Assembly: GCA_950097015.1 (NCBI GenBank)
Contig: CATNEN010000041.1
Location: forward strand, 3,436,501 to 3,500,500
Reading direction: 5' to 3'
Length of the DNA: 64,000 nucleotides
Source: Macrostomum hystrix
Taxonomy: Eukaryota; Platyhelminthes; Macrostomidae
The notes under the pieces were generated by a model, which ran no database searches, was not told where the DNA came from, and was given only the letters and a program-made list of their open reading frames with translations. This document shows, one piece after another, positions 1 to 11,443 of this stretch. How positions within the stretch are numbered: position 1 is the first letter of the stretch; the number at the start of each line of letters is the position of its first letter. Both the position numbers and the translations under genes were made by a program.

Positions 1-352
1 CTGTTGCGGTAGGATGGACTGCGGCAGCGAGCTGTTGTATTAGCTGTTGGTTCTGCTGCATCATCGCGGTCATAGAGGCGATCAATGCATTGACATCGAT
101 GCCAGGAGTTGTCGGGGTGAGAGTGGCAGCAGTGACCGGCGCAGTAGGAGTAGCAGACAGTTGTTGTGGGTACCCAGTCGGTCCCGGCGAGGTCGTAGCG
201 GTCGTTAAAGTTGGCGTTAAAGAAGCAACTGGACCAGTGGGGGCTCCAGAACTAGTGCCAGCGGTGGCAGCAACAGCGGTCGGAGTGGGCGGCATGGTAT
301 GCGCCAGAGCAGTAGCGGTTGCAGAAGTGGAGGTGGTGTCGCCGGCATCCAT
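1..352 (-). CDS. Partial gag-like N-terminus of an LTR retrotransposon
   Basis: A minus-strand reading frame opens with ATG at 352-350 (MDAGDTTSTSATATALAH) and stays open to the window edge, about 117 codons. The first 85 or so residues are Thr/Ala/Pro-rich and low in complexity. A Gln-rich, helix-prone segment follows (ALIASMTAMMQQNQQLIQQL), as is common near the start of gypsy gag proteins. Just upstream on the same strand is a TGGTAGCAGAGCG sequence typical of primer-binding sites, then an LTR-like tail. I read this as the start of a gypsy-type element whose body lies left of the window. No zinc knuckle or pol motif is inside the window, so the class is inferred from position and composition. 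Confidence 0.5.
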   Translation of the reverse strand, partial: MDAGDTTSTSATATALAHTMPPTPTAVAATAGTSSGAPTGPVASLTPTLTTATTSPGPTGYPQQLSATPTAPVTAATLTPTTPGIDVNALIASMTAMMQQNQQLIQQLAAAVHPTAT

Positions 353-392
353 CGAGCGCGTGATAACCATGAATTATTTGAAGAGTTGTGAA

Positions 393-480
393 CGCTCTGC
401 TACCAAATTTGTCGCTTGGACAACAAACTAATTAGCAGTTTGGATGGAGTTTATTTAGTGGCAGTGGAAGCAAAAGGTGA
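393..480 (-). promoter_or_regulatory. Primer-binding site and 5' LTR tail of the left-edge retrotransposon
   Basis: On the minus strand an AATAAA (450-455) is followed about 40 nt later by an LTR-like end ...GCGACA (CA at 411-410) and then TGGTAGCAGAGCG (393-405), a sequence often seen as the primer-binding site of gypsy elements. The gag-like ATG follows about 40 nt downstream. The other end of the LTR could not be placed. Confidence 0.45.
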
Positions 481-717
481 GGCAGATAGAAAGGAACATG
501 GACACGCTTGAGGGCACGCTTACACGCTAAGAGAACCTGTAACGGAGAGGTGGTCTTGTACATAGATATAAAAGTGGTAAACGCAAATGGATGAGGTCAC
601 AGACAATAAATAAGGTTAGCTGCAACTAATGTGTTAAGGGGACTAAAAGTACATGAAAACGTAAGACGAAGACGAAGGCCCAAAAGAGGCGAAGAATTGG
701 AGGATTATAATCCGACA

Positions 718-940
718 GGGTGAGACTGGAATCGTAAACGAGTGAGACGGGAATCGTTAACAAGTGAGACTGGAATCGTGAACGAGTGAGACGGGAATCG
801 TGAACGAGTGAGATGAGAGTGGAATTGTGAAAGAGTGAGACTGGAATCGTAAACGGGTGAGACTGGAATCGTAAACGAGTGAGACGGGAATCGTTAACAA
901 GTGAGACTGGAATCGTGAAAGAGAGAGATGAGAGTGGAAT
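718..940. repeat. Minisatellite, about 22-bp unit, about 10 copies
   Basis: Tandem units of the type GTGAGACTGGAATCGTAAAC / GTGAGACGGGAATCGTGAAC recur with small changes. Two units carry a GATGAGAGTGGAATTGTGAA variant. The block lies between the left-edge retroelement and the kinase exon, probably in the kinase gene's intron. No reading frame is kept. Confidence 0.85.
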
Positions 941-1167
941 TGTGATATATTGTGTGATATGTGATATATAAACGTAATATGTTGGCTAAAAATATTTTGT
1001 ACTATATTAGGTACTTTTAAAATGTTTGACTAATAATGGATACTATCAATGGCATGAATTAAACAATTAAGAGTTAATGGATTTAGCTACGAGTATTAAT
1101 GGTCACCAGTGGATACTGACTTCTACTCTTAATTAAAAATGACTTGTGCGTAAACTTTTGGTTTCAG

Positions 1168-1635
1168 ATTTGCACAGCGCTCAACTTCTTGCATAGGCGC
1201 AGGCCGGCAATTTTGCACAGAGACGTCAAGTGCTCAAACATTATGCTCACCCATGAGGGTATTGTCAAACTGATTGACTTCGGCCTGGCCAAGGAGATCA
1301 CCGGTTCCACCATTGCTTACATCAGCATGCAGCAGTGTGGCACGCCCTACTTCATGGCACCTGAGCTCTTTAGCTCTGAAGGCAGCGCTCAGTACACACC
1401 CCAGTCGGATGTGTGGGCCTTTGGTTGCACCGTATATGAGATGGCCGAGGCCAAGCCACCGAACAGCCACCTGCTACCCATGCAGATTCCTAGGTTCTTT
1501 CAGAAGTACGACATGCCGCAGATAGCCGCCAAGGTTTCGGAGAACCTTCAGGACTTCTACCGCTGCTGCGTGGTGAAGGAGCCTGAGGCCAGGATGGACA
1601 CCTCTGACCTACTCGAGCATGCCTTCCTGGCCTAG
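1168..1635 (+). CDS. Last exon of a STE11/MEKK-like serine/threonine kinase
   Basis: This exon encodes the C-terminal two thirds of a protein kinase domain. A consensus acceptor (GTTTCAG) precedes 1168, and the frame runs to TAG at 1633-1635 (155 codons). Visible motifs are the catalytic loop [11 protein letters not shown], the DFG motif (LIDFGLAKE), GTPYFMAPE, the [18 protein letters not shown] segment and the conserved Arg of subdomain XI (PEARM). The activation segment and the GCTVYEM wording fit the STE11 (MAP3K) or STE20 groups best. Everything N-terminal (glycine loop, VAIK lysine, alphaC) is missing and must lie upstream, probably left of the window, since nothing matching it is seen at 410-1167. 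The protein ends right after the kinase fold, so there is no C-terminal regulatory region. Catalytic residues are intact. Confidence 0.85.
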   Translation: MCTALNFLHRRRPAILHRDVKCSNIMLTHEGIVKLIDFGLAKEITGSTIAYISMQQCGTPYFMAPELFSSEGSAQYTPQSDVWAFGCTVYEMAEAKPPNSHLLPMQIPRFFQKYDMPQIAAKVSENLQDFYRCCVVKEPEARMDTSDLLEHAFLA

Positions 1636-3857
1636 GACGAGTCGTATAGGCTCCAGCGCTGCGACCATGTCAACAGGTGCACTCTTGCGAATTTGATGCA
1701 GCACAAAGTTACAAAACTCGCAAGTAAACAAAGTAAAAACTGCTTTGTCGTCTGACCCCTTTTACTATGACTAAGCGCTCATTACCTCTAATTTCCAAGT
1801 TATGCCATTATTTCAGGATCGCTACGCTTTTGAATTTCAGAAGAGCGAAAGAAGCAAATCTACGCTAACATGCTAGCTCGTATTTGCAAAAAAGCTGGCC
1901 AAGGTCTGGCAGTCTGAGGTTTTTCAGAATTCATTAGGCAGTATTTGTAGTAGGATTGAAGCCAAGATTAGGCCGAAAACTTTTTCAGCTTAAAATAAAT
2001 AAATAATTAGTGAACAGCGCCGAAGGATTAAGGCGAAGGCGTAGTAAGCCAGTGGCGAGCAAAGTGAACAAAGCGGGGAACAAAGCCCCTGTGAGGTGCG
2101 AAAGTATATTTTTAGCAATAATGTTATAAAACAGTGGTAAGATTAGGAAGTAAAAAAAAGCATGGATAAGGATAAAAAAATTGAGCACGCAAAGGCGAGA
2201 CAGGGCAGCCTGCCCTGAGGCCCGCGCACGGCGATAAAAACACCCCCAAGGGCTGGGGGTGGGGCAGCACAAGCGCTCACGCGAGAGAGAGCGGTCGATA
2301 GAGGCGGCCCTCCCCCGCCGCGTTCACTAACCCGGAGTAGCTACGCTACTCTCCACATAAAGCTCAAAATAAAATAGTATTTAGAAGTCCCTGGTTCTTG
2401 AAGCATGAGTTCTAGTAGGCTCCAAAACACTTGATGTGGTTTTAAAAAATATTCGAATATGTAGCTCGTTTATCTAACAAATATTTAAGCTAGTAAAACT
2501 TTCCTTTAGCTACTTTCAGTACCGTGATTGCTAGTAGCTTTTACTCTTTGGCTAAAAAGTGGTTTTACGCATAGCACCTTCACTACGCAAAAAACGTTTT
2601 GTAAACGAGCTCAATTTCTACATTCTAATCTGCTTTCAGTGTGCACCTTCTCTCTCGATTTGTGCATAGAAAATCTGAGCTACTCAACAAAACATCGGTG
2701 TGCGATTTTCATATTTTAAAGTTGTTTATAATCAGTGTATTCCTATTATTCTAGTTTTTCCACTACTTTTTCCACTAGTTTTTCCACTAGTTTTTCCACT
2801 AGTTGCTTTACTGATACTCAGAAAAGCTCCACTTAACAAAGCTAATAAGGCATAACATTATTTAACAATGCTTTGTTCTGACTTGGCTTACAGATCTGTG
2901 ATTTACGCCGACTTGTGTCTTAAATTACGCTGGTAGTATTGGACTTCCGTAGCTCCTCGTCTCAAAAACATGAGATTTGGTGCATGAAAATCCGACGACG
3001 TGATTTACGAGCTAAGTGATGTCAGAAAAAACATAAAGTTTCTGCCTACAAATGTATTTAACTACAAACTCAATTATGATTGGCTAAAATAAGTTTTTTG
3101 AGAGCCTCCCTAATCGTATGCAACAATGAGAAGCAACTGGCTTTGCTAACGTTTTTTATTTTAGCGCAAATTCAGAAGGATTTCTTTACTTCTTATTTTA
3201 AAAGCGGACGTCTACACGCTCGTGTTTTGTGTAATCTGGCCAAAGCCAGATTTTCTGACTTCTTCGTTGTTTATGAACGGTCAAAGACGTCGACTGTCTA
3301 TTTTTTAGATTGACAACAAAAAATATATTAAATGGATACTCCAGACATTCGCTGAATAAAAGCAGCGCGTTTCTTTTCGGTTTATCCTAACCTTCAGGTG
3401 ATTTCTTACATAAGTTCTGCAGTAATTTAGTTTGTGGTTTAGTTTGTGATTTGCGTTAGCTTAAGTTCAGTACTCAAATTCGACGCAGGCCAATGCATTC
3501 AAGTCCATTCAAACTGTTTAGTGGAAGAATCAGGAAATAAAAAGAAATCTTTCAGAAATCACAAAATTCGAATCAACCAGACCTTTTTTATTACGCCGTT
3601 GATCGAGCAATAATCAGTCCCAGACGACTGAAATCAAATAGCCATGCATCGACTTTGATTACCGTTGGAAAAAATGAGATTCTAGAGCTTCTGATATCAT
3701 TTTTGGACGCATGATTGTGCAAGCTTATTAAAATAAACGTACTTTAATATAGTAAACTTACAGAATTAATCTGAATTATACAAATTAAGTTAGAATCGCC
3801 AAAATAGCCAGCTTGATCAGACATTCCGACCCACTGATTAGTCTGATTGACGTATAT
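1636..3857. other. Intergenic region between the kinase exon and ACSL
   Basis: AT-rich DNA without a supportable gene. It should contain the kinase 3'UTR (an AATAAATAAATAA cluster near 1995 is a candidate poly(A) signal) and the ACSL 3'UTR (minus-strand candidates near 3745 and 3590). It also holds a GC-rich patch at 2220-2340 and a 14-bp tandem repeat at 2755-2803. Short open frames here have no recognisable motif. Confidence 0.6.
2755..2803. repeat. 14-bp tandem repeat (TTTTTCCACTAGT units)
   Basis: Four near-identical units of TTTTTCCACTAG(T) follow one another; the first two carry CTACT instead of CTAGT. Simple local duplication with no coding content. Confidence 0.85.
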
Positions 3858-6800
3858 TCAGCCTCCAACACGCAGTTTCTGATACATCCGTTTGAAGTCG
3901 TCTGCAAAGCGCTTCCTTAGCTCGGGTCTTCGCGCCTTAAAAGTCGGCGTCAGAAGGCCGTTTTCGATGCTGAACGGCACCGGGTGCAGCAGGATGTCCT
4001 TGGCCTGAGGGTTAGGATACCGGCTCAGTTCAGACTCGGACTAGAGTCCACGCTTCGCGACATGTCATGTGAGTCTAAGCGACTAATAGGCAAAGACGTT
4101 TCGTGCTTTACGGAATTTCATGTGTAAAAAGAATTGAATAAATTTTCGCAGTTCCCTGGCTCAGTGTTTTTACCAAAATTGAATCAGAATGCCATTTGTA
4201 AGTGTAGTGTCAGCTTGTTTGCCCTTCTATCTCCCCGTGTTATTATTCAGTACTTATTTTTAGACTTGTTTTTGCTAAGAGTTCACCCACGCCAAGCCGG
4301 GCCGGACCAGCTGGGGGAACGGACGCCCACCACCTCGCGAGCGCTACCCCTGGGCTACGGTCCCGGCCAATCAGCGAGCGACCCGGCCTCACTACCTATT
4401 TAATTCCAGATTTCCCTGCTTCTATTGAAGCGATTGGTAGGACACCGACCCCGGTGAATAGTGAATAGTCGCTAGCTTTAAATTCCTCACGCTCCAGCTA
4501 AGACATTCATTTTATTACATAAGTCTGTTGCTACCCTCAAAATCTTTAAGTCAGTTGCTTCTCATCGCATTTCCATCTCTGTTACAGATGGATGGCTAGA
4601 AAAAATCAAAATCTACACTAGACTGTAATTGTTTGCAACCTGTTCTGAGCTATAGTCGATAATTATGTCCTAACCCTAATGTATAGTGCATGTGGTAATC
4701 CTAAGCCTTCCGTTGTTTTCACTGAATTCCACCTTGATATTTCCACTGAACTTCCAATATTCCGCATTCCAAATAGTACATGCTGAATATTGCAGGCTCC
4801 AAGCGGCTTAAGAAAAGCCAATGGGAGCTCCACCCGACGCTTTTGTACTTTTAGTTCCAAAAACAATAGCAAAAACATATTAGCCGGAGAACTGCACAGT
4901 TCAAAGCTCCGCTTGTAGTTGATCATTTTTAGCCACTCATTGGCCAACTGGGGATTTTGTTCACTGCACTTTGAAATTCTCGTAATCAGTGCGCTATTAC
5001 TTTTCCTCACAAATTACGTAGGGTGGCCCAAAAATAGTGGGGAAAATCGATGCACAATATATCAACTAATTTAAAATTTATGGCTGAAATTAGAACAGGG
5101 GGTAAGGGGTAGAGTTACACCAAGTCAAGGCCAGCGAAATATGGCACGAAGCATCGCCATCGCCATCGACTGACAACTTTTCGACGAAGTCGCTTTGTTT
5201 GTCTGTAAATTGCCTTTTTTCTGATTCTGTTTTCTGATGCTTCTGCTCCTTTTCTTCTGTCGCAACATTTTAGTCTAAGGACATACTTACTTGATTCAAA
5301 CAGCTTTAGAACTTGTTGAATGTTTATTTATCAGTGACTGAGTTTCAAGAAAGTATGCTTTGCCAGTTAGCCTGTACATCGATTTTTCCCACTATTTGTG
5401 GGACACCCGTCGTATTTAAGCATAAACACTTAATCCACTCAAAAGTATCAGCCCTAATTAGACGAGGTAAGAAAGTGAGCCTGAGTAACTATTCGAATTA
5501 CTATTAGCTAAATATAAAAAATCAGCACCTTTAAAATGCGCGCAAAAAAAAATTATAATTGAGTAGTGGCGGGTCGGTGGCAGAGCAGTTAACGCGTTTG
5601 CCTCTCGCACCACGGCCCATAAGTTCGATTCCGCGGCAAGGCCACATTTATTTGGGGCGCTGCCGCGGAGAGATTGCCCTAAGGGGCAATTTACGCCCTT
5701 GAGGGCCAACCTCCAAGGCACAGTGAAGTGTACACTGCCTGGCGATGAAAAAGTCAGGGCAGATGTACACAATTGTGTGAGTGTGTGCCTGTGTACGATA
5801 TCTGTGTGCGTGTGCGCTCAGGAGTCTGCGAAATGGACAGAATTGCCTCCTCGCTGGCAGCGGGTCAATTTTCACCAAATGATGTGCCATTGCCCGCAGC
5901 CCTTTTATTGCAAATCAAAAATAATAATAAGAGCTTGGTGAAAGTATTTTATACTATTTTATAGTAAACTATCATCTTAGATGATGCGATGAGTGATATT
6001 CAGTAAAATAAAAAATATCAATACGGTATTTGTAAAAGTTTGTGAACCATAAAAAACGTTTAACTAATTAATCCCCACCTGCTCAAAAGACTTGAGTCCA
6101 GATTTCCTTCCTGCAGCCAGCATCTCCTGTAGCACAGCCTGCTTGAAATCCTCGCTGCTGCAAACGGCTGACATTGAAGCCTCAAGTGAGCTTGCCGACT
6201 CTGCTCCAGACAAGTGACGCTGTGCCCAGATCTTTGCAGATTCGCCGTCGGGCACAACTACAGCCAAGGCGCAGCTCTCTAAGCTGTCCCCGTCCACGTA
6301 CACCTGTTGCACAGAGGGGCAGGTGGCGTACACCTGCTCAATCTTCTCTGGCGCCAGGTACTCGCCCTGGGCCAGCTTAAATATATGCTTCTTACGGTCG
6401 ATGATGCTCAGCAGGCCGCCAGGCAGCCACTCGCCGATGTCACCAGTGTGCAGCCAACCAGCGCTGTCTATGGCCTCGGCCGTCTTTTCCGGCTGCCCAA
6501 AGTAGCCACTGGTGACGTTCAGCCCACGGACGCAAACCTCGCCCCGTCCATCACGAGCGAAATATCCCAGCTCGGGGACATCCTGGCCAAAATAATTGCG
6601 AAGCAGGCGCAGCTGTATGCTATTAAAATATTGTTTGTGTCACGGTCGCTTAACTACCGCTACCAGGCACGCTATTGGAGAACTCTGTCAGGAATCAAGA
6701 TGAAAGTATGCTTCATCATGATTCATTCTGATAGATTATCGCCCACTGAGGACAGTTTACTAGTGTCTGTTCGGTCAGTGCAAGAATTTTTGTAAGCAAA

Positions 6801-9800
6801 AAATACGGTGAAATTTTACCTGTAGAGTTATTAAATTCTGGAACAGTGGCATGCCGACGTGTCCCGTAGTCACGCAGGTAGGTGGAGTGCATGTGGAGCC
6901 ACCCGTCGCTTCGGACTGTCCGTAGCCCTCCATGACAGGACATCCGAAGGCAGCCCTGGCGAAGCGCATCACAGACTCGGCCAGCGGTGCGGAACCCACA
7001 ATCACCAATCGGATGCGGCCGCCCGTGGGCTCGCGCACCCTTGAGAACACCAGCGAGTCCCATACAGAGTTGTTGCGAATGATGCCTCGATCAACTTCTT
7101 CTGTCTTTTTGCGCAGCGCTAGGTTAAAGATCAGCGACTTCAGACAGCTGCTGGCAGCATTGGCGTGCGCTAAGTCGTAAATTCGATTTAGCAGACGGGG
7201 CACCGTGCAGAAGATGGTAGGTTGTAGTTCGCGCATATCGGCCGTGAGACCAGCAATGTCACCACGAAAGAACCCGATCCGCATGCCCTGCATATAGCAG
7301 TAGAGCTGCATGATGCGCTCGAAGATGTGCGCCAGAGGCAGGTAGCTTAGGTACACATCATCGTGGTGGGGCACTGGCACATTCTAATTGGGAAATAGTC
7401 AATGAGAGATTATTCAATTCCGTGACATTAACTTTAACAGTGTGTATCATCTTTAAAATCAGGAAACATCCGTTAAACAATTTTTCTGTTAGACCTAATC
7501 ACACATTAGGGGCCGATGAGCCAAACGTCGCACAGCTGGTATAGGATTGCCCATCACAGGTTTTGACACTTCTTGAGTAAGTGTTGGTAAGAATTCGATT
7601 GACCGTAGTACTGTTGCAAGCGATTCAAAATGTACATGTCTCCATCCCCTGCAGAGTTTCATTCTGCTTTCGATGAGCTCTGACCTCTTTTAAACAGAAA
7701 AATCACTCACCCTCCCCCCGTGGGCCACGAGGAACTCATGCATGCCGAGCACCTCTGCTACGAGGTTGCCATGAGTCATTTGTACTCCCTTCGGTGGGCC
7801 TAAAACAATTGCAAAAGATATTATTAGCTTAAGTTGCGATGAACCGCTGCCGGATTTTTCTTGCGTTTGTGACAGAAACAAGTGCGTAAATTTGTACTCG
7901 TAATCACAGTGCTCAGTATTTACTGTCTGCAGTGACGTTCTTTCCAAGCTTCCGAAACTCCATCTGTGTCTCCCTGTGCTCAAGATGGAAGCACATTTTA
8001 GTCATTCATTGCATCTTTCTTAAAACTTTCAATATTATTTCTTAGCAGACTGGAGAAAGAGGGTGCAAAATTCTGCAAAGCTCAGTCATTTCTACAACAG
8101 TTTTAAGAGAGAACAAGCTGTGTTCTGTTCGCCCGAAATTCCCTGATAAAAACTAAATTTACCCTATATAAAAAGTCGGGGTAGAAAATTAAGTACATTT
8201 TCTTTTCTGGTGCAACTCAAGGGGTCCTAATTGTAAGGTGTTCAGAGGAAACTTCTTTGGAGACATTAGTTCTTCTATAGTGAAGAACTTTCGCAGTCTC
8301 AAAGCTGAAGACAAAAGCATTTTAATGGTACAACAAAATACGGAGGTAACAGTAAAGAGTGCAAAGTACTCGTACATAGAAAACTTAAAACAGAGATTGC
8401 GAGACTGCAGCTGCCCTAAAAATAGAAAGGAAATGTTTTAGTTTCATACCACGAATCAATATAGAAATATGGCAATATTGTGCGTGCCTCGCTCGGTTTT
8501 TACACACGATTGTTTTCTTCAGTTTATGTATTACTAATAAGATACAATTCAATTAATTTGACTCATCCAACCCGTGTTTTATTAATTAAACACCACACTC
8601 CCAGGCACGAAGGTAGAAAGAGACAGCAGTTGCGACACAGCAGAGAGCGAACGAGGGAAGGGCACCGTCTATGGCCCATATACAATATACAAACAACAAA
8701 ACACACAAATTGTTTCGAAGAAAGTATTCAAAATGCACACAAAAAGGCTAAAGCAAGAAAAAGGAAGCAAGGAAAAAGAAAAAATTTCACACCACGCAGC
8801 GCGAAGAAACAAGGCTGGGCAGTACGCGGGCGCCGGCTGAAATGCAACCCAGCTCAAGGCGGAGGGGTGGGTGTCTGGGGTGGGTGTTTACACCCAATCA
8901 GCGAGCGCCGATTGGACACTACAATCCCACTTCCGCTAAGTTCGTCTAATGTTTAACTTAATTGTGTAATCAACCATAATGAACCATCCTGTTTTGGCAT
9001 AACAACATTCACCAAATAATATAATCAGCACTTTTAAACGCAGATAAATATTGTGTTTTTTTAATATAAATATATACAGTTAAATATAAGCGCATATAAA
9101 TAATAGTATACATTTTTGCGACCTATTCACAGATAGTACTCGTAACTCGTAGAAGATACTATATTTTAGTGCATTCTAGTAATCTATGGACCTAGCTCGA
9201 ATTAGAATATTAGACCACTGGCGGTGATTGACTGTGGACCAATAATTATGAGGCCGCAGGAAGTGATCAACCCCAGTTTGGATTATAGAATACTGACTGA
9301 GACCACACAGGCGGTGGTCGAGTGCTGAGCCTGGTTATGAGACCGCAGAGATTGATCGAGCCCTGATTGGGGTCTGTGCTTACCAGTTGTGCCGCTGGTG
9401 TAACAGAGAACAGCCAGGTCAGATCTGCCCAATGGCTGGTCCTGCATTTCCTGTTGCTTGTCAGATGCTTTCTGCTGGTCCTGCAGCTCTCTGCCAGTCT
9501 TTAGCACAGTTGACCAACTCCAGACCCTCGGAACAGTGGTCGAATTCCCCGATCCGCTGTCAGGTGCTGTTTCCAGCTGGATGAGGTGTGCAATTTGAGC
9601 TCCGGACTTTAGCCGTGTCAGACCCGCAGCCTGGGTTGGGCCCTCACAGAGCATCACTGTGGCACCAGTTTGCTTCAACACGTAGTCACAGGCCTCGTCA
9701 CCGAGAGTATCGTATAATGGGACTGGCACGAGACCAGTCATGAAGCACCCGATCTCCAGCGTGGCCCATTCGGTGCGATTCCTCGACCAAATCGCTACAA

Positions 9801-11443
9801 AACTGCCGCGTCGAAGATTAAGCTGCTTGGTGAGGAACAGGCTCACGCAGCGGGCCTGCTGTAATACCTGGCGGGTGGCGTAGGACAACTTTCAACTTGG
9901 CGTAGGTTCTGAAGTGTCTGTGGTGCTTTTGACTTGAGTTTTAGCTATGTGCAGATTTTTTCACCGCACTATCACTATTCTTGTTCTATCATAGGAAACT
10001 TTAATGTTGGTAATGAGTAAGATATTAGAAGTGAGCAATAGGAAATGAGCAATTAGTACTAAAAGAGCTTAGAATTTTGCCTGACACGTACGCTCGCATT
10101 ATTGCGTTAGCCCGGATTGACCGGTGTCACAATAACTTGCTGTCACAGCTCACCTCTCTGTATGACAGCCAGGTGAACGGTAATCTCTCGCTGTCCCGCC
10201 GACCCAGACAGGGCTGTGAGCGAGACACCCGCTCGCCCGCCAGGAACAGGTCCATCACCGTCTGGTGTGGACTGTTGGCCAGGCGTCTGGCAAAGACTTC
10301 GTTCCTCTACGCGATAGTTCGGGGTAAGAATATTTTATATGCGCGAGTGATTCCGACCAGAGATACATAATTCTACATAATTGACGCATTCTCGGTCATT
10401 TTGTCTACCTTAACCTTCAACTTTACCTTCCTCACTTTATTTGTCTCGGTCAGTTCCCCATCTGGCACACCAGCACACCAGCTTCATCTAAACTGCACAC
10501 AGCTTTCCTCCGCCCGCTCCCTTCCGTACACTGCCTGAATACCCACCAAGCAAACTGACCGAGCAGCTCAATTAGTGGTTACTATAGCATATGTTTTCTC
10601 TGTTAGAAATGCATTTAGAGAATAGATTGAACGTGAAAATTTCAGCTACAGGCAGATCACAGTGAGTAATTAAAGAGCCTACAACTCTATAAATAAAGTG
10701 ATGGCTTAAGTGTAGCATGCCGTGCAGAGTGCTGCATTTTTCTTAATGCTTTTATGCGTGTTTCTTGTCTGCTTTTGACCCACCCGTTCCCACGGAATTC
10801 AGAAGCTCTTGCGCGGCTCACACCTACGAGTATAAAGTGCATTCCTACATGCCTTCAAGTACAACCCCCATCAGGTGATACATGATTCCAAGTTCTTCAG
10901 TGGTTCTATGGATGAGAAGAGAAACCTGAGAAAGCATACATCTATCTCAGGAAGTAGACACCCGAGCTTTGATCATTTAACTACCTTCTGTGCATCGTTG
11001 CCTCTGTTCTCGTGTGTCATGAATAGCAAGACAGTTTCTCAATAGTCTCCTTTGCATTCCTTCCTTAGGGACTTGGGAAATCTATTCTGTTTTTTTGGGA
11101 CTAAGATCGTTGAGACTGTAATGAACGTCAAGAAAAATGACAGCTCTACCACTGAGACTAAGAGCCGAGAGCTCTATCAATGGTTTGCTTGTGAGTGCCT
11201 TCGCCGCGATCTCAAAAGCAGAACCAGACTTGCTGCTTTCTTATCGCGATGCAACTGAGGTCAGGCTCCAAAACTCCATTCGAAGACGCAGTCTGTTTTG
11301 AAATCCAACGTTAAATTCATGCTACTAATTGTTGTACTAGCAGTCTAAAAACTCACCTGCTCCTGATCCTCGGGTCGCATGCTCCTCAGAATCTCTGCCT
11401 CATCGTCAGGCGGTGTCTGCGGGGCCACTTTGGCGTGGGCCAT
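3858..11443 (-). CDS. Long-chain fatty-acid CoA ligase (ACSL1/5/6-like), complete
   Basis: Seven exons join in frame on the minus strand: 11443-11357, 10306-10154, 9888-9384, 7799-7711, 7383-6820, 6582-6079, 4004-3858, giving 682 aa and TGA at 3860-3858. All boundaries are GT-AG. Known family role: ATP-dependent activation of long-chain fatty acids to acyl-CoA on ER, mitochondrial or peroxisomal membranes. Visible motifs are the AMP-binding loop YTSGTTGPPKG (about residue 243, split by the exon 3/4 junction), YLPLAHIFER, the IVGSAPL segment, EGYGQSEATGG (about 428), WLHTGDIGEW (about 509, the FACS signature) and DRKKHIFKLAQGEYLAPEKIE. The C-terminal exon carries IENGLLTPTFKARRPEL, the ACSL1/5/6 form. 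The start has a good context (AACATGG). Unlike mammalian ACSL1, the first 29 residues are hydrophilic with no evident membrane anchor. Introns range from 237 to 2074 nt. Confidence 0.92.
4203..4519 (+). mobile_element. Solo LTR (TG...CA, 317 bp) with 4-bp target duplication
   Basis: The unit starts TGTAGTGTCAGC, ends TTTTATTACA, and is flanked by TAAG on both sides (4199-4202 and 4520-4523). That matches an LTR with its target-site duplication. Nearly the same sequence occurs inverted at 49263-50400, where about 830 bp of extra sequence sits in the middle. It lies in the last ACSL intron, in the orientation opposite to the gene. Confidence 0.75.
5571..5930 (+). mobile_element. tRNA-headed SINE, copy 1
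   Basis: The head resembles a tRNA-Leu/Ser gene: box A-like GTGGCAGAGCAGTTAACGCG and box B-like AGTTCGATTCC, spaced as in a type II tRNA. A body of about 280 bp follows, shared with copies at 30210 and 60849, and the unit ends in an AT-rich AATAATAATAA tail. It is the most diverged copy and I could not see a clear target duplication. Located in the last ACSL intron. Confidence 0.85.
8779..8919 (-). mobile_element. Solo 5'-terminal fragment of the DIRS-order element
   Basis: This block matches the leader of the DIRS-order element at 25678-25833 almost base for base. On the plus strand it shares AAAATTTCACACCACGCAGC, the GGGGTGGGTG repeats, TGGGTGTTTACACCCA and an end at GATTGGACAC. It stops just before the position of the gag start codon and carries no coding sequence. 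It therefore looks like a solo terminal repeat or a truncated insertion, in the third ACSL intron. Confidence 0.75.

Noticed and set aside
5571-5640. tRNA gene calls at the SINE heads (also 30210 and 60849)
   Set aside because: A and B boxes are present, but the sequence continues into a shared body and ATT tail and, in two cases, is flanked by target duplications. These are SINE promoters, not functional tRNA genes.
7690-7983. Minus-strand frame extending the ACSL exon upstream (MSTGRHRWSFGS...)
   Set aside because: The ACSL frame is restored exactly by the acceptor at 7800. The upstream part does not match the family and is intron.
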